From Salipiger sp. IMCC34102 (GTDB taxonomy: Bacteria > Pseudomonadota > Alphaproteobacteria > Rhodobacterales > Rhodobacteraceae), in NCBI RefSeq assembly GCF_004145405.1, contig NZ_SELQ01000002.1:186001-250000 (forward strand): a stretch of 64,000 nt of DNA. Reading direction: 5' to 3'. How positions within the stretch are numbered: position 1 is the first letter of the stretch; every line of letters starts with the position of its first letter. The notes under the pieces were generated by a model, which was not told where the DNA came from, ran no database searches, and saw only the letters and a list, made by a program, of their open reading frames with translations. Of this stretch, positions 63,694 to 64,000 are shown one piece after another. The translations under genes were made by a program, and so were the position numbers.

Positions 63694-64000
63694 TATCCGA
63701 CAGCGGTCTGACGCGGGACGGGCTTGCCCCGACCGGGGCCGGACGCTGCCTCGTCATCGCCTGCGGTGCCCTTGCGCACGAGATCGTCGCCCTCAAGCGG
63801 CTCAACGGCTGGGACCACATCGACCTGCAGTGTCTTCCCGCGATCTGGCACAACCACCCCGAACGGATCGTGCCCGGTGTCCGCGCCGCCGTCGACCGCG
63901 CCCGCGACCGCTACGCCACGATCTTCGTGGCCTACGCCGATTGCGGGACCGGCGGACAACTCCGCGCGGCCTGCGACGAGTTGGGCGTCCGGATGATCCC
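63690..64000 (+). CDS. DUF1638 domain protein (5' part, runs off the window)
   Basis: The first 103 codons are present. The segment CLVIACGALAHEIVALKRLNG and AYADCGTGGQL, with the paired Cys residues, are typical of DUF1638. The family co-occurs with corrinoid methyltransferases and is thought, not proven, to help in cobalamin metabolism. It is coupled to the tiny membrane protein and lies 230 bases downstream of the corrinoid gene. Confidence 0.85.
   Translation, partial: MISDSGLTRDGLAPTGAGRCLVIACGALAHEIVALKRLNGWDHIDLQCLPAIWHNHPERIVPGVRAAVDRARDRYATIFVAYADCGTGGQLRAACDELGVRMI

Overview
The window is GC-rich, gene-dense bacterial chromosome and reads as an alphaproteobacterium of the Rhodobacteraceae (roseobacter-type). 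The strongest markers are a circularly permuted two-piece tmRNA gene whose tag reads ANDNHAPVAVAA, an alpha-type SspB adaptor, a fumC-DUF4169-ribbon-helix-helix trio, a class II DAHP synthase, a pca/pob aromatic operon, and a corrinoid protein next to DUF1638. I see no prophage, insertion sequence, CRISPR array, rRNA or tRNA; the genes look like core chromosome.

Layout. 1-2 kb: YejA-like peptide-binding protein with a tiny lipoprotein, then an orphan intrinsic terminator that probably ends a small RNA. 2.3-5.5 kb: 3-hydroxybutyrate dehydrogenase coupled to a patatin-like lipase, facing a DUF502/LysE-exporter pair. 5.6-9.6 kb: pseudouridine catabolism (psuK-psuG), then a DUF4198/HupE-like pair transcribed divergently from one shared CATG. 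9.8-11.7 kb: rpsB-tsf. 11.7-13.8 kb: a Ktr-type potassium system. 14-19.6 kb: crotonase, pobA, pcaC-pcaH-pcaG, a BKACE-family gene and pcaB. 19.6-22.2 kb: gnd facing an ectoine-hydrolase-like M24 protein. 22.2-32.8 kb: a leftward run yicC-gmk-gamma carbonic anhydrase-PLP enzyme-phoR, then pstSCAB-phoU-phoB behind a three-repeat Pho box. 33-35 kb: PAS_5 protein and DAHP synthase. 35-42 kb: GlxA/AraC regulator and a LIV-type ABC importer. 42.2-45.4 kb: ssrA, a GH13 glucosidase, DUF1194 and sspB. 45.5-51.3 kb: fumC group, a P450/serine-hydrolase pair, ccdA and tusA. 51.5-58 kb: rne, dctD, dctB. 58-60.3 kb: purC-purS-NT5C-purQ. 60.4-64 kb: homocysteine methyltransferase, a radical SAM protein, a corrinoid protein, a tiny membrane protein and the start of a DUF1638 gene.

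Functionally, PHB/ketone-body use, protocatechuate degradation, amino-acid and peptide import and phosphate scavenging fit a marine heterotroph. Translational coupling is pervasive: about 17 same-strand neighbours overlap by the 4-base ATGA, GTGA or TTGA pattern. Stem-loops without U-tracts follow several highly expressed first genes (rpsB, pstS, the LIV binding protein) and probably set stoichiometry inside operons. The least explained items are the shared-start DUF4198/HupE pair, the DctD homologue lacking the sigma-54 GAFTGA loop, the candidate small RNA near 2.1 kb, a consensus CtrA site near 13.88 kb, and the corrinoid/DUF1638 module.
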